From Bryum argenteum (lineage: Eukaryota > Streptophyta > Bryopsida > Bryales > Bryaceae): a DNA stretch of 64,000 nt. The notes beneath the pieces are model-generated. The model did no database searches, was not told where the DNA came from, and saw nothing but the letters and a program-made list of their open reading frames with translations. Where the stretch lies: contig CM073330.1 in NCBI GenBank assembly GCA_037043015.1, forward strand, positions 12,604,512-12,668,511, read 5' to 3'. This document shows, one piece after another, positions 49,171-59,456 of the stretch. Made by a program: the position numbers and the translations under genes. Position 1 is the stretch's first letter, and each line of letters opens with the position of its first letter.

Positions 49171-50730
49171 TAACACAAAATTATGGTGTATAAACAAAAT
49201 TATAAAAGTAATTGTATGCCTCTTTTACATTTGATTTGTTTACCTTGTTAATTGTGCTCAATTTGTTAATGAGGTTTCAGAGTAAACGGGAGCATCAAAT
49301 CAGAGGTATATTAAGATTGTGAAAGCAGTGGCATGTTTTTGCAATTATTGTATTGCAATTTCAGCAACTCATTCATTTTTCCTAGTTATTAACGTAATTT
49401 TATAAAGAGTTAGGTAAGGGAGGTATAGGAGTAAAAGTGATCATCCGAGAGGTTTATTTTTGGGTTTTATTACTAAGTATTTAACATTGGAATTTTGTTC
49501 GAAGGTATTTAATTTTGAGATAGAGTAATTTGGGGTCTTTGCCATGGTTACAAGAGTATAGAAAATATATCGTATTTGTGCCGGGTTTTTTACATATATA
49601 TGTGTGTGTGATTTTTTGTATTTCTAACGTATGTACCATATTTTGATTATGAGTATTAATAAGCACAAGGGAATTAATATGTAAGCACATATGATTGTGG
49701 ACAAAGGTCCGTAGTTGAGATTTAAAGGTATAGAAATATTTATGTACTTTGGTTATATTGGGCTTGTATCATATTTTTAAATTTTTGATTCTACAAGAAG
49801 GAATAGCCTACTCTTTCCCACAGACACTTTGTAATTTCACCCTTTTTTTGTATAATGTGGATGGGACGAGACCTTGGTTGCAATGAAGTTGCACCCAAGT
49901 GCATATTGCAAAGTATATCATCATCTGACATGCCAACATGATGTAAGTGAAAAAATGGGGTTCAAAAAGTAATGTTATCAAATATTATGTATGTGATACT
50001 GAATCCGCTTTTATGCTGAAACTAGTGAAAAAGTGAGATATGACTTTATTTATGATAAATAGAAATTCATCACATTGCCTCTTGACTTAAGTAATTGGAT
50101 GGTCATGCTTAATAATAATCACAGTTACAATCCATAATTCAACAGCAATCTACACTTTGACATTTTTAATCTTACACCTCACTTGGCATGCTCCTTGAAA
50201 GAGCATATTATCTATTTAATATGGGGACAATTATGGTCATTCAAGCGAAAGTACCTTTTACATACTTATGTATTATTTGTACTTTTGACAACTATGAGTA
50301 TTATTAAGAGAATATTAAATATATATATTATTCGAGGCAAAAGTACGTGCTTGAAATTTAAACGTACAAGAATATCCATGTACTTTGGCGATCTTTCTCA
50401 TAATGTGAAATCATGAGAGGACGTTTGAGTGTAGTGATCAATTAAATTTTAATACAACAACAATAATTCAAATACCATTTTGACATACCAAAACTATGAA
50501 ATTGGTTAACTTCATAAAGTATTACAAATTGTTATGACATTGTAAGATAGAATACTAAGTGGGTCTTTGCATTTTTATGAGATATTAACATTTAAAAGAA
50601 ATAATGATTAAATGAGATACCATCAACAACAACGACGGACTGGGCCGATGGGGCGGGATGAATGCGGCGGTCTGATAAAGACGCGGCACTAGATTGAGCG
50701 GAAGGCCAGGCGGAGGTGCCTAGGCAGGAA
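49171..50730. other. AT-rich DNA between the duplicated copies
   Basis: No recognised gene. The sequence is AT-rich and noncoding. Phrases such as 'gtacttt' and 'aatattaaatatatat' recur, but no element could be delimited. Confidence 0.4.
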
Positions 50731-50733
50731 GTT

Positions 50734-51045
50734 TCAAACCTTGCTCGTGTGGAAGGGACAACGGTGCAATTCATGAATAGAGGATATGAACTTCATGGTA
50801 TAATTCTTGAATAGGTTAAGACCAGCAATGTGCATCACATCATATACCAAATCTCGCGACAAATCAAACTTATACAAGTGATATAACCGCCACAATTTTG
50901 AATCGCCTTGCACTCCTGACTCCATACTATGTTGTGTTCTAGCCTCCTTTTCATTTTTCAGAGGGCTCCATTTGCAAATACTTTCATGAAATTCTTTAGC
51001 ACTTTGTCTTGCAGGTGGATGTCGTGCTTGCCATTCATTATCCAT
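50734..51045 (-). mobile_element. Fragment of a Tnp2-like (CACTA-type) transposase
   Basis: A 103-aa minus-strand ORF reads SGVQGDSKLWRLYHLYKFDL, SRDLVYDVMHIAGLNLFKNY and TMKFISSIHEL. This matches the segment of Tnp2-type transposases where 'G..G.S.L..L..fD...f..D.MH...LGv.k' occurs. Only this piece is recognisable, so it is a remnant. The family call is from one conserved block. Confidence 0.42.
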
Positions 51046-51234
51046 GTAAATGTATATGCCATCTGCATTCTGCGTTCAATTCATTTTGCATCTTCTACAT
51101 CCCGATTTTCCTGAAGATTTCAATTTTGACTTGATTATTCAGTTTATATCCTCTTCACTGTTTATTCCATGGCAAGAATAGATCTCAGACGTGTTGCCAC
51201 TGCTGCCCTTGCTTGAATTGCACTTGGAAGCCTT

Positions 51235-51905
51235 TTGTTTCATATTTCGCTAAGTTTAATTCATTCTATAAGACTTTAACCAAAGAACTTCTGTAGAGAA
51301 GAACTTGAGCTTGTTGCGTGACTGAGCTTTGTTCATTTCATAAAACTCCAACCAAAATCTGCTGCAGATTATTCATAATAGATATTCTGAATTTGTTACC
51401 GTTACGTTTGAAAAGCTATGATGACAATTGTGATGATTGCATGCATACAATATCTGAATCGAGCTCAAATTTAAAAGTGGGTAAAACATTGCATACTTGG
51501 AAAAGAATAAAATTATATGGAGAAGTGGTTGTATTTTTCAATCCTAGGAATTAAATTAAATTGATATGTCAAAAGAAAATGTAGTTACACTTATGAACCT
51601 ACAATTTAATTATTTGTTGTTTTTTTTTTATTTATTGATTTTTTAACGTAAATAATTTAAAGTATGAATTGGAATTTTGAAGATTCCGCGGTTACCATAT
51701 TTAAAAGGTTCTGTAAAAATATGATGATCCTCAACACACCTTCAAGTTATTGTAATACCCATGCATAAATATATAATGTACATCTCAACAATAATTTAAC
51801 AAATTATTTCACACAAGATTTGGCAACATAATTTTAAATCTTCACTTGATAATTACTTTAAAGACATATTTAAATTTGATCGAATATTGAAATGCAACAG
51901 CAAAA
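51235..51905. repeat. Duplicated segment, copy 2
   Basis: Direct-orientation partner of 48535-49170 (see the shared blocks there). The two copies flank about 2.1 kb that contains the Tnp2-like fragment. Confidence 0.8.
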
Positions 51906-52164
51906 TGTAAGATGGAGTAATTCCTGCAAAATCCAAACAAAGAGATTTGGCGCCATCGATGCATGCTCTAAAAGTGAAGCTGCGACTATTTAACCTTGAG
52001 TGGAGACCCACAACATTTGTACTAGATGAGGCCAACAATGAGATTAACTCCCTTCGGTAAGCATCAAAAACACTACTAGAGTGACGAGGTGCAGCAACAT
52101 GCTAGCTTTGCATCATGTATCGGCTACTACCTCCCACTGGAATATCAAAGATCACACTATAAGA

Positions 52165-52270
52165 TATAGTGTATTGTGTACATGATATCGTGTATCGTGT
52201 ACATGATATCGTGTATCGTGTACATGATATCGTATATTGTGCACATGATATCATGTACAGGACATCGTGT
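52165..52270. repeat. About 21-bp tandem repeats (GTATCGTGTACATGATATC)n
   Basis: Four to five units of a 21-bp motif with internal dyad symmetry (GTACATGATATC / GATATCATGTAC) run head to tail, degrading toward the right end. The palindromic GATATC and GTACA(T) elements make strong secondary structure likely. No coding. Confidence 0.9.
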
Positions 52271-52739
52271 ATATGCCACGGAACAAAACTTGACAATGTG
52301 TGATGTATTGTACGTATCGCAAGGAAGTGTGGCGATTCTAAGTTCTTTTTATGCTTATGGCATATCCGTCGAGCGGGGCAGAAGAACGTCTGCACCAAGC
52401 TTAAATACATGAAGAGGAGAGTTGATGTTTTGCAAACAGTAGGGGACTTCATGTACATGTCCAAGACTCCAAGCGATTTGGAGGACCCTTCCTTGAGCGG
52501 ACCATTCTCAAAATTTTGAACCATTCTCAAAAGTTTAGACACTGCTAGAGTGGGTACTACACGTCTACAGTGAACTAAGGCCCGCCTTTCAGCCCCAAAT
52601 GCGTATTGGAGGTATTTTGATCACGAATGGATGCCAAAAATTAAAATGTCGGTAGTAGGCGACAAGGAAAAATCCCATGCTAGGCAGGAAACCACAACCG
52701 CGATTTAGTCATTTCATTCTAATATAAAGATTGTCATAG

Positions 52740-53500
52740 GCAATCAAAGAAGAAGCTTATATGTCGAAAAATGGAATGGCTTATCTACGAGCTCACAAGA
52801 AATGTTATTGAGAAATACGACTATTTGAACTAGATGAAGGAGAACGGGTTTGTTAAGAACAAGAAGCTGAAAGAAGTGATGGTGAACCCTATCATCCAAG
52901 CCAAAACCTTTCTCGGTAAGAATGTAGTGCTTAGGCAATATCCAGTAGGTCCTGCCTTAGTCAGATCATCCAAACGAGGTCATATCGCCTACGCGCTACA
53001 CAATCCTTGCACTGAGTAGGCACTATGCAAGTATGTGTACTCTCAGAAAGGCAACATCTGCAAGCATCAAGTCAGACTTCTGTCGTTAGGAAGACCTGAG
53101 CTGGCCGTGTGCACGATTGCGTGATATGTGGGCAGTTTATGAGGAACGACGCAAGGTGGCATGGAGAACGTGCTGAGAAATAATTTGCCACATTAGGATA
53201 GGCACGAGTTTCGTGTCATTGACATAACAGATGTTAGAGACGAATTTCCACTCACAGTACATGAAGACTTAGAAGGAGATATACCTATCAAAAATGCTCC
53301 AATTTGGATCGAATTCAGAGAAGTTTGGGATGACGACTACAACCGTATGCACGACCACCACCGTATACACCAAATGATAACGAAACTCCTAGACAAAGCA
53401 TATCGGGAACCGCTCCTGGCTAGACATGCTGATGCTGGTCACCGGAGTTTGGATGCGACTGTATCAAGGTTGGAGGCCAATATCGATGCATGAATGCTCC
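52740..53500 (+). pseudogene. SWIM zinc-finger protein relic (transposase-derived type)
   Basis: The piece MKENGFVKNKKLKEVMVNPI to YALHNPCTE is open from 52834. It is preceded, in another frame or after a stop, by WLIYELTRNVIEKYDYLN and followed after a stop by LCKYVYSQKGNICKHQVRLL. The last is a SWIM-type zinc finger (C...GxxCKHxxxxL). The order resembles SWIM proteins of the MULE/FAR1-like kind common in plants. At least two stops interrupt it, so it is a pseudogene. I cannot assign the rest of the stretch to 53500. Confidence 0.5.
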
Positions 53501-53654
53501 ATCTACTCTAGGGGACTGTTGCACCATTGCCTGCTAACCGGGACGAGTTAGGAATGAGATCCCGAGGACTTACCGATTTCTTGGAATCTAGAGGTTATCG
53601 GGTGAGATCTTATGGTCCTCTTGAGAACTTAACTCAATGAGCAGTAGATTCATT

Positions 53655-53815
53655 TTCTTCTTTCAGGGTATCGGTCACATCTTTTCGTATATAGACTATT
53701 GTCTTTTCTTCTTTCAGGGTATCGGTCACATCTTTTCGTATATAGACTATTGTCTTTTCTTCTTTCAGGGTATTGGTCACATTTTTTCGTATATAGACTA
53801 TTGTCTAAACTCTCT
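53655..53815. repeat. Three 51-bp tandem repeats
   Basis: Three near-identical 51-bp units (each containing CTTTCAGGGTATCGGTCACA, then TATAGACTATTGTC) lie head to tail; the third has two or three substitutions. Two further decayed 'tatcggtcaca' and 'gtgtattggt' units follow to about 53900. 51 is divisible by three, so an open frame crosses the array, but I do not take it as a gene. Confidence 0.93.
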
Positions 53816-53899
53816 CGTGTATTGGTCGCATTGTAGATGGACTATAGCCTACTCTTGAGGATATCGGTCACATCCTTTCTCGTGTATTGGTTGTCGTCC

Positions 53900-54500
53900 A
53901 CGCTCTCTCTCTCGAGAGCCACATCATGCACACCTTGTCGCATGGATGTTGTCATATACACTTCTTAAGTCTCGTAGTTTTGGTAAACACTTGAGTGCCC
54001 ATTCAATGTATGAGTGAAACTACCTACCTACCTACTTGCTAAGTGGTTCTGAATGTTGAGAATGTCCAAGTACGATGAAGTAATCACCCAAAAGCCAACC
54101 TGAAACCTAGAATTTTTTAGACTACAACTCTCTACTTTCTGCAAATTGGAACTCCTCCCTCAACAAGCATTGTAGCTAACTGCTGAATCTACCCAAGCTT
54201 TACATAGTGGGACAGGCCACTTTTACATATAAGAAAATCAGAGAATCTCAATGATACATCTTGAACATACAATGAAAAATACAGCACCATATACAAGAAT
54301 GTGTACATTGTATAGTACAAATATTACATTCAAAAGTCAACAGAAGCACCATACCATGTCGGTGTTGACACAGAGTTGTCAGGGCCTTTACACTCCTTCA
54401 GATTGTCGACAACATTGCCATTAAAAAATAGGTTAAAAAAACTGCAGAAAGCGCACTTTGTAAGGTAAAAGGTCAAGGCGAGAAATTTCTCATTGGTATC
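53900..54500. other. Intergenic and 3' flank of the maturase gene
   Basis: No ORF or repeat that I recognise. The interval probably includes the 3' UTR of the maturase-like gene, ending near its stop at 54518. Confidence 0.5.
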
Positions 54501-54517
54501 TACATGTTCGCAGAGGT

Positions 54518-55741
54518 TTAGTGATCTTTTAGCCGAACTCGTCGTGGTCCCTTCTTATCCTCACTAGGAAGGAGCTGCAATCGTCTAGATCTCAGGATAT
54601 CATCGACGGAGTTATGTTGCACATGAACAAGAAACCGCTTGCCCATGCGAAGAATGTCAGGTGAGCTCGGAAACTCTACAACCGCTTCACCTCTCCTGTT
54701 CAAAATCTTCGGTCCTCTCGAGAATTGCTTGATTACCTTCCTAGCAGAGCAGCCATGTTTACTTCCAAGAGTGAACAACGCCGACCAACGCACCTGATGA
54801 TCCACTAACCTCCTCACTTTCTGGAAGTTGTCACAGCATCTGTAGTAGGTCAAGAGAGTGGTGCCCAGAGCTGCGAAGTAGGAGACGATGGCTTCATCTG
54901 AAGCACCGATCATAGAAGTTAACACTATCGGTAGAGCTTTCGTCGGCTGGAGAATGCCCTTCTTGCCTAATTTCGAAGTGAGAATCTCCATGGGTGCAAG
55001 CAACTGCAAAGGAATCTCGCCCTCATGCTTCACTTTCGGCTTCGCTCGCTCAATAGCTTTTGCCTTCTTCTCGAACGAAGCTTCTGCCTCCAGAAACCGC
55101 TCCATCAATCTCGTGAGACGGTGATGAGCACGAAGAATTGGCTCTGGCAAGCCAGTGCTGGGAGCATCGAAGAAGATCTCGTTTTCTTTGTCGAGTAACC
55201 GCTGCACAGCTTCACGACTCTGCCCTTTCTCTATCTCGTCAATGACAAACTTGCTTCCTAACTCTTGTGATCTTTTGTACATTGCTTGCTTAGCCATCTC
55301 CCACGATTGTAAATCCTTCTTTGTTTTCTTCAACCCAAACGCCCACGATTGAAGAGCAAGCTCCTTGAGCTCATTGTGCCATGTGTCGGTCCGAATCTTA
55401 GCCATTCCTTGTGCTCGAATCTTGCTTCGTCTCCGCTTCTCGATTTCTTTCCCAAATCGTCTCCGTGTTTTATTCTCCAGCAGTCCTGCTATTCGTGTGC
55501 CCAGAAACACCACTGAGCCACTTTGTATGTGAACGTGAGATGCTAATCCAACTTCCAGGTGCAGATCGGTCCTCAGAAAGTTAGCGATCCGGTGTTTGAT
55601 ATTCTCCACGTCTTCCCTTGTGCCTTTTACTCCCATTAGAAACTCTCTTCCATGGCGCATGTAGTGCAGATTCACGTTGTTTTGTTGCATCTCTGGTTCT
55701 ACTACTTCGGGAGGCTCCTCCTGTGATTGTCCGAACGACAT
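54518..55741 (-). CDS. Nuclear group II intron maturase-like protein (RT remnant plus domain X)
   Basis: Nuclear maturases (nMAT family) help splice organellar group II introns. From the first in-frame ATG (MSFGQSQ, 55741) this ORF gives 407 aa; the frame stays open upstream to about 55981 without an ATG. Residues about 20-85 match the end of the RT domain (NLHYMRHGREFLMGVKGTRE, HVHIQSGSVVFLGTRIAGL). The YADD box is replaced by HGRE, so both catalytic Asp are lost. About residues 270-350 form domain X: SYFAALGTTLLTYYRCCDNF, VRRLVDHQVRWSALFTLGSK and HGCSARKVIKQFSRG. RT fingers and palm N-terminal to this are not found, so the gene is either 5'-truncated or has distant exons. The intact 400-codon frame argues for a functional, RT-dead splicing factor. 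I cannot see a targeting peptide. Confidence 0.82.
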   Translation of the reverse strand: MSFGQSQEEPPEVVEPEMQQNNVNLHYMRHGREFLMGVKGTREDVENIKHRIANFLRTDLHLEVGLASHVHIQSGSVVFLGTRIAGLLENKTRRRFGKEIEKRRRSKIRAQGMAKIRTDTWHNELKELALQSWAFGLKKTKKDLQSWEMAKQAMYKRSQELGSKFVIDEIEKGQSREAVQRLLDKENEIFFDAPSTGLPEPILRAHHRLTRLMERFLEAEASFEKKAKAIERAKPKVKHEGEIPLQLLAPMEILTSKLGKKGILQPTKALPIVLTSMIGASDEAIVSYFAALGTTLLTYYRCCDNFQKVRRLVDHQVRWSALFTLGSKHGCSARKVIKQFSRGPKILNRRGEAVVEFPSSPDILRMGKRFLVHVQHNSVDDILRSRRLQLLPSEDKKGPRRVRLKDH

Positions 55742-56049
55742 TCTGATTGACGATCTTGGCAATAGCGAGGCATTCGGTCCGATGAGGAGGAGATGGTAGA
55801 CTCCTTTCTTGTAGTAATATGCGTACTTTGAAGCTCCCGGGAGACGAACGTGTGGAAATCGAGTATTTGAGGTTGAATCGATGGTTGATCGAGAGGATGC
55901 GTGAAGTGTGTATACGTATTGCCTCCCGGGAGCTGCTGCTCCAACTCCTCTCCTATGCCTTCCTGCATTCCCCAATCTCAAGGATTTTCAAAGTGAATCC
56001 TACTTCACTACTACGGTGCATTCTCTACTTAAGAATCCTCTGCAAGAAA

Positions 56050-56870
56050 TTCAAATGATAATCCTCGGTTATATATAACCACTTCTGAAGCTCCAGTAGC
56101 ATATACAATCTGATGGAGCTTCAGGAGACCGAGGTATGTCATCTACATCTAAACATCTTACTCAAATTGCCCCATGCAACTTCAAAGCACTCCGTGCATT
56201 CTAAACCCTAAACCCTCGGCAAGATATTTTGAGAACGTACCTCGGTTAAATGTGCCTTCTTCTGAGGCGCCATTAGCAGGAACATAGTCATCACTTAACG
56301 ATCTACTTGCAGACTTCGAGTCTTTGTTCTGCTCTGTACGAAACATGTTTACAGTTTTTAAAAGGGTAACCAGTCGTAGTCAATGTTTCACTCAACATAA
56401 GATTTCGAACAGACTATCGAGCATGATAGCAAACTTCAGCGAAAAGCGGTGCAATATTCTGCGATATTCTGCATAGGAGTTCAAATGATATGAACCCTTG
56501 CAGGACACTCAGGCTCTTCATTTCAGCATTCTATGCAAATATGTGTCCACAGAGGATAATTACAAAGTGTATACATATGGCTGAGGTATGAATCTAGATT
56601 GTAAAGAGTAATAGCGTTGGAATGTTTGGTGATCGCATTGCATACCTCCTGCACTTCGGAATTGTGTGAATGGCGAGATGAAGAAGGAGAAGACGAATCG
56701 AAGTGAAGGTTGCGAGGCATCGTCTTTTCATTCAGGAAGATTGGGCTGGATTTGGGCACACGAACTGCTGCCCAATTCTCCCAAATGGCCATCGCCCCGC
56801 CCTTCATCGCGGTGACGCCCTTCATGCTTCCTAGCTGCTGCGATTCAGCCCTGTCTGTCTGTAACTTCAC
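56050..56870 (-). CDS. Small unknown protein gene, 3 exons (tentative)
   Basis: I do not recognise this product. Exon 1 (56870-56646, 75 codons) has a GT donor in phase 0. Exon 2 (56331-56241) continues in frame as QNKDSKSASRSLSDDYVPAN then GASEEGTFNRG, with a good GT donor. The third exon lies in about 56050-56140. An acceptor after 'gctccatcag' gives a short Cys-containing tail (DCICYWSFRSGYI); a weaker one gives GLSFEFLAEDS. Either product is about 110-120 aa, hydrophilic and Ser-rich, with no domain seen. The exon 2 end is echoed in exon 3 (GASEEGTFNRG versus GASEVVIYNRG), a local duplication. It lies just upstream of the maturase ORF on the same strand; joint transcription or a common gene cannot be excluded. 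Confidence 0.45.
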
Positions 56871-56879
56871 GATGGACGT

Positions 56880-56898
56880 GTAGGGTTTAGGGTTTAAG
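56880..56898 (-). promoter_or_regulatory. Telo-box (AAACCCTAAACCCTA) at the start of the small gene
   Basis: On the minus strand the sequence just before the ATG at 56870 reads TTAAACCCTAAACCCTA, two copies of the plant telomere-type AAACCCTA box. Telo-boxes are common in 5' regions of plant genes for translation and cell growth. Another AAACCCTAAACCCT lies at about 56205-56219 inside the gene. Confidence 0.7.
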
Positions 56899-57119
56899 GA
56901 GATTGACTAAAGAGACGATGGATGAAATTGCACTTTCTCATCCATTCATCCCATCGTCTTCTTGTTTTAGGCCATGGCACAAGGCCGGACACTCAATTCA
57001 ATCCAGGTTCTCCCCTGGAATTTCCAAGTATGGAGTGGGGTTAATAGAAGGGTGCCTAGTAAGCATATGAGCCCTTAAATCTCTATATATAGGCCCCAGG
57101 GTAAAATGGGGGCATAAAC

Positions 57120-57165
57120 TCAACTTTAAAAATAATAATAATAATAACAATAATAATAAAATGAC
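57120..57165. repeat. (AAT)n microsatellite
   Basis: About ten AAT or ATA units with one interruption. Simple sequence. Confidence 0.9.
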
Positions 57166-57384
57166 CTTAAGGGGTCCAAAATGAAACAACAAAATATTGG
57201 GATTCCACCCACCTACAGAACCTAGATTGAATGTAGTGAGCGGCTGACAGTAGAAACTGCTCAAAGTATAAGAACATCATGCTTTCTTTTTTCTTTTTTT
57301 TTCTTTTTTTCTTTTTTGTTACGCAAATGAAAATAAATTTTCACTACATGTAAAATTACATACTGATCCATTTTTGAGTAGACG

Positions 57385-57670
57385 TGCAGAGTGTTCCTTG
57401 GACCTACCCTTGATGATTTACCTACAAGATATAACATTAGTGATATGAGAATAAATAATTTTAAAAATGAATTATATATATTTTTTATATATATTTATAT
57501 ATATTTATATAAACCTTTATGTGGTTGGCTCAAATGTTCGTTTGACCTACCCTTGATAATATGCCCACCAGACATAGCAACAATCATGTAAAACTATCAA
57601 CAACATAACAACAATTGCGTAGGACTATTAATAACTCTCGACTCTCGAGGTGAATAGTGATATTGAACTG
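57385..57670. repeat. Dispersed repeat related to 8205-8340
   Basis: Two internal versions of 'gttc.ttgacctacccttgat.at' (57391 and 57534) flank a low-complexity AT stretch, followed by 'ctctcgaggtgaatagtg'. The region near 8214 has the same two landmarks in the same order. Nature unknown. A short (GATA)n run follows at 57721-57741. Confidence 0.5.
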
Positions 57671-58258
57671 CTAACCCCTATTTAGAAACTACTCTATATC
57701 TTATACCAATTCATTTAGGAGATAGATAGATAGATAGATAGAAACTCCAATCCCTTTCTAAGGGAAATTTAGGAGATACATTACAATTCTACTTTCAAAT
57801 TTTAACTAACAAACTTACACTCACACAAATAATTTCCACTTTTCTCACGTCATAAATACTTTGAAATTCAATATCTTGAGATCTGTCGACCCAATTTGCG
57901 ATCAATCATTGCCTCCAATCCTATGTAAATACCTCCTTCCAACAACACCTCATGCGCCCTACTTAAATACCCCTTTTCAAAAACACCTCATGCGCCTTGA
58001 TCCAATAAGTGGTTTCCAAAATTATATAGTCACAAACAAACTCACAACACAAACTATTCGCCTTTTTAATAGATGTACTCATGGTGTAGATATAGGGTGA
58101 AACTATTTTGGATTGCACATATGAATTCTACTTTTGAAATTCATAACGAATTCCAACTTATATTGAAAATTTGAATTCAAATTGGCTTTATAAATTTCAA
58201 CTTTTTCCGGTTATGTTGGTGGTGGGAATTACTTAAATGCATCCGAACCCGCTTTGAG

Positions 58259-59022
58259 TCAAAGGCATTGGCTCGCATTACGAAAATCAAATGCCGAACC
58301 TAGATTGGAGAATACTTTAGGAGTCCGCAAACCCTGCTCGAGAGATATGTCGTACATTACGTGAGTCCAACCAATTGGCGTCTCGTCACCGTGTGAAGAA
58401 GCGACGTTGTCAAGCAATGTAGTAGGCGTTGTGTTGGGTACTACTGCCTCCTCTCTCAATATCACCTCCTTCACACAAGGAACCCCCTCCGCCTCGACTA
58501 TGGGCAATACAACCTCCGATGCCATCATGGCCACGTCCTGTTGTGGCATCACAACGTCTGATAACCTTTTGGCCACCCTCACTAGTAGAAAATGGCACTA
58601 AAAAGTGACGACCGCAATGACTTGACCTGAATGACACAAAGTGTCAGTTTTAATTGTGCTTCTAATAATGTCAAAATAAATTATTATGTTTGTCACTTTT
58701 AATGACACTTCGACACTTTGTTTCATTCCGGTCAAGTCATTACGGTCGTCACTTTTAGTGCCATTTTCTACTAGTGCCTCTTCATACCTTGATCCCTCGG
58801 TAGCACAACTTCCTCTACCCTCTCTGCCCCCATATCGGGCACTTCAACCTTCGGAGGCACTACCTCTTCTGGACTCTCTGTAACATTCTCAGCCACAACT
58901 ATTTTTGGCATCACCGAGTCCTCTGCCCTCTTGGCAACCTCTTCCGTCGGTGTCACAGCTTCCTCTCTCATGGTCTTAAATGGAGCACGTTTCATTATGG
59001 AGCTCCAATATTTCTCACTCAC
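58259..59022 (-). pseudogene. ORF with repeated VVxP/EEVV motifs, split by a MITE
   Basis: Before the insertion, the minus-strand frame reads MKRAPFKTMREEAVTPTEEV, EDSVMPKIVVAENVTESPEE, VVPPKVEVPDMGAERVEEVV and LPRDQGMKR. On the far side of the CACTA-type MITE it continues VAKRLSDVVMPQQDVAMMAS, EVVLPIVEAEGVPC and KEVILREEAVVPNTTPTTLL. The same degenerate (E/D)xVVxP unit recurs on both sides, so this was one reading frame. I recognise no family; the unit suggests a low-complexity, acidic, repeated protein. The MITE introduces a stop in this frame. It may instead be part of a transposon ORF. Confidence 0.4.
58580..58776. mobile_element. CACTA-type MITE, 197 bp, with 3-bp target duplication
   Basis: The element starts CACTAGTAGAAAATGGCACT and, on the other strand, also starts CACTAGTAGAAAATGGCACT. 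The two arms stay about 90% alike for more than 60 bp, so the whole element is a long hairpin. CCT is duplicated at the borders (58577-58579 and 58777-58779), the 3-bp target duplication of EnSpm/CACTA elements. The high arm identity and perfect duplication suggest a fairly recent insertion. Confidence 0.93.
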
Positions 59023-59456
59023 AATGACATAACTTCCCCATATAACAATACCGTGTACTCATGATGCAAACAATATAGGGTGTCGCTTGGGGGCACCATT
59101 TTAGGAACACCTATATTTCCAACTTCAAAAAATTATAACTCATTGGTGAGTCAGAGGGAGGACGTGTGGATCCATGAAAATTGATTTCAGGTGCCATTCC
59201 CTGCAAGAAGAATTACGGTAGTTGCCTGGACTGCTCTGACACTCTCTATGATTAGAATACTTTCTATAGCCCCCATTATCTTATTAGACCTCATTTACTT
59301 TCTAAAATAATCTTATTACCTCTGTAGAAGTCAATGCTTTGCTTTGACACCTGGAAAAGGATGATTGGGTTATAGAAGCCATGACAGCGTTGTGGTTGGT
59401 GGACAAGGAATAATTTAGAGGTCTACGTGGAAGTATTTCAGATTTTAAAGTTTTAA

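Noticed and set aside
48535-51905. LTR retrotransposon with about 650-bp LTRs
   Set aside because: TG...CA-like ends are present, but I see no target duplication, primer-binding site or polypurine tract.
53637-53858. 73-aa ORF over the 51-bp repeats
   Set aside because: The frame is open only because the unit length is a multiple of three; there is no flanking coding support.
52165-53900. CRISPR-like array from regularly spaced repeats
   Set aside because: The repeats are contiguous without unique spacers and the genome is eukaryotic.
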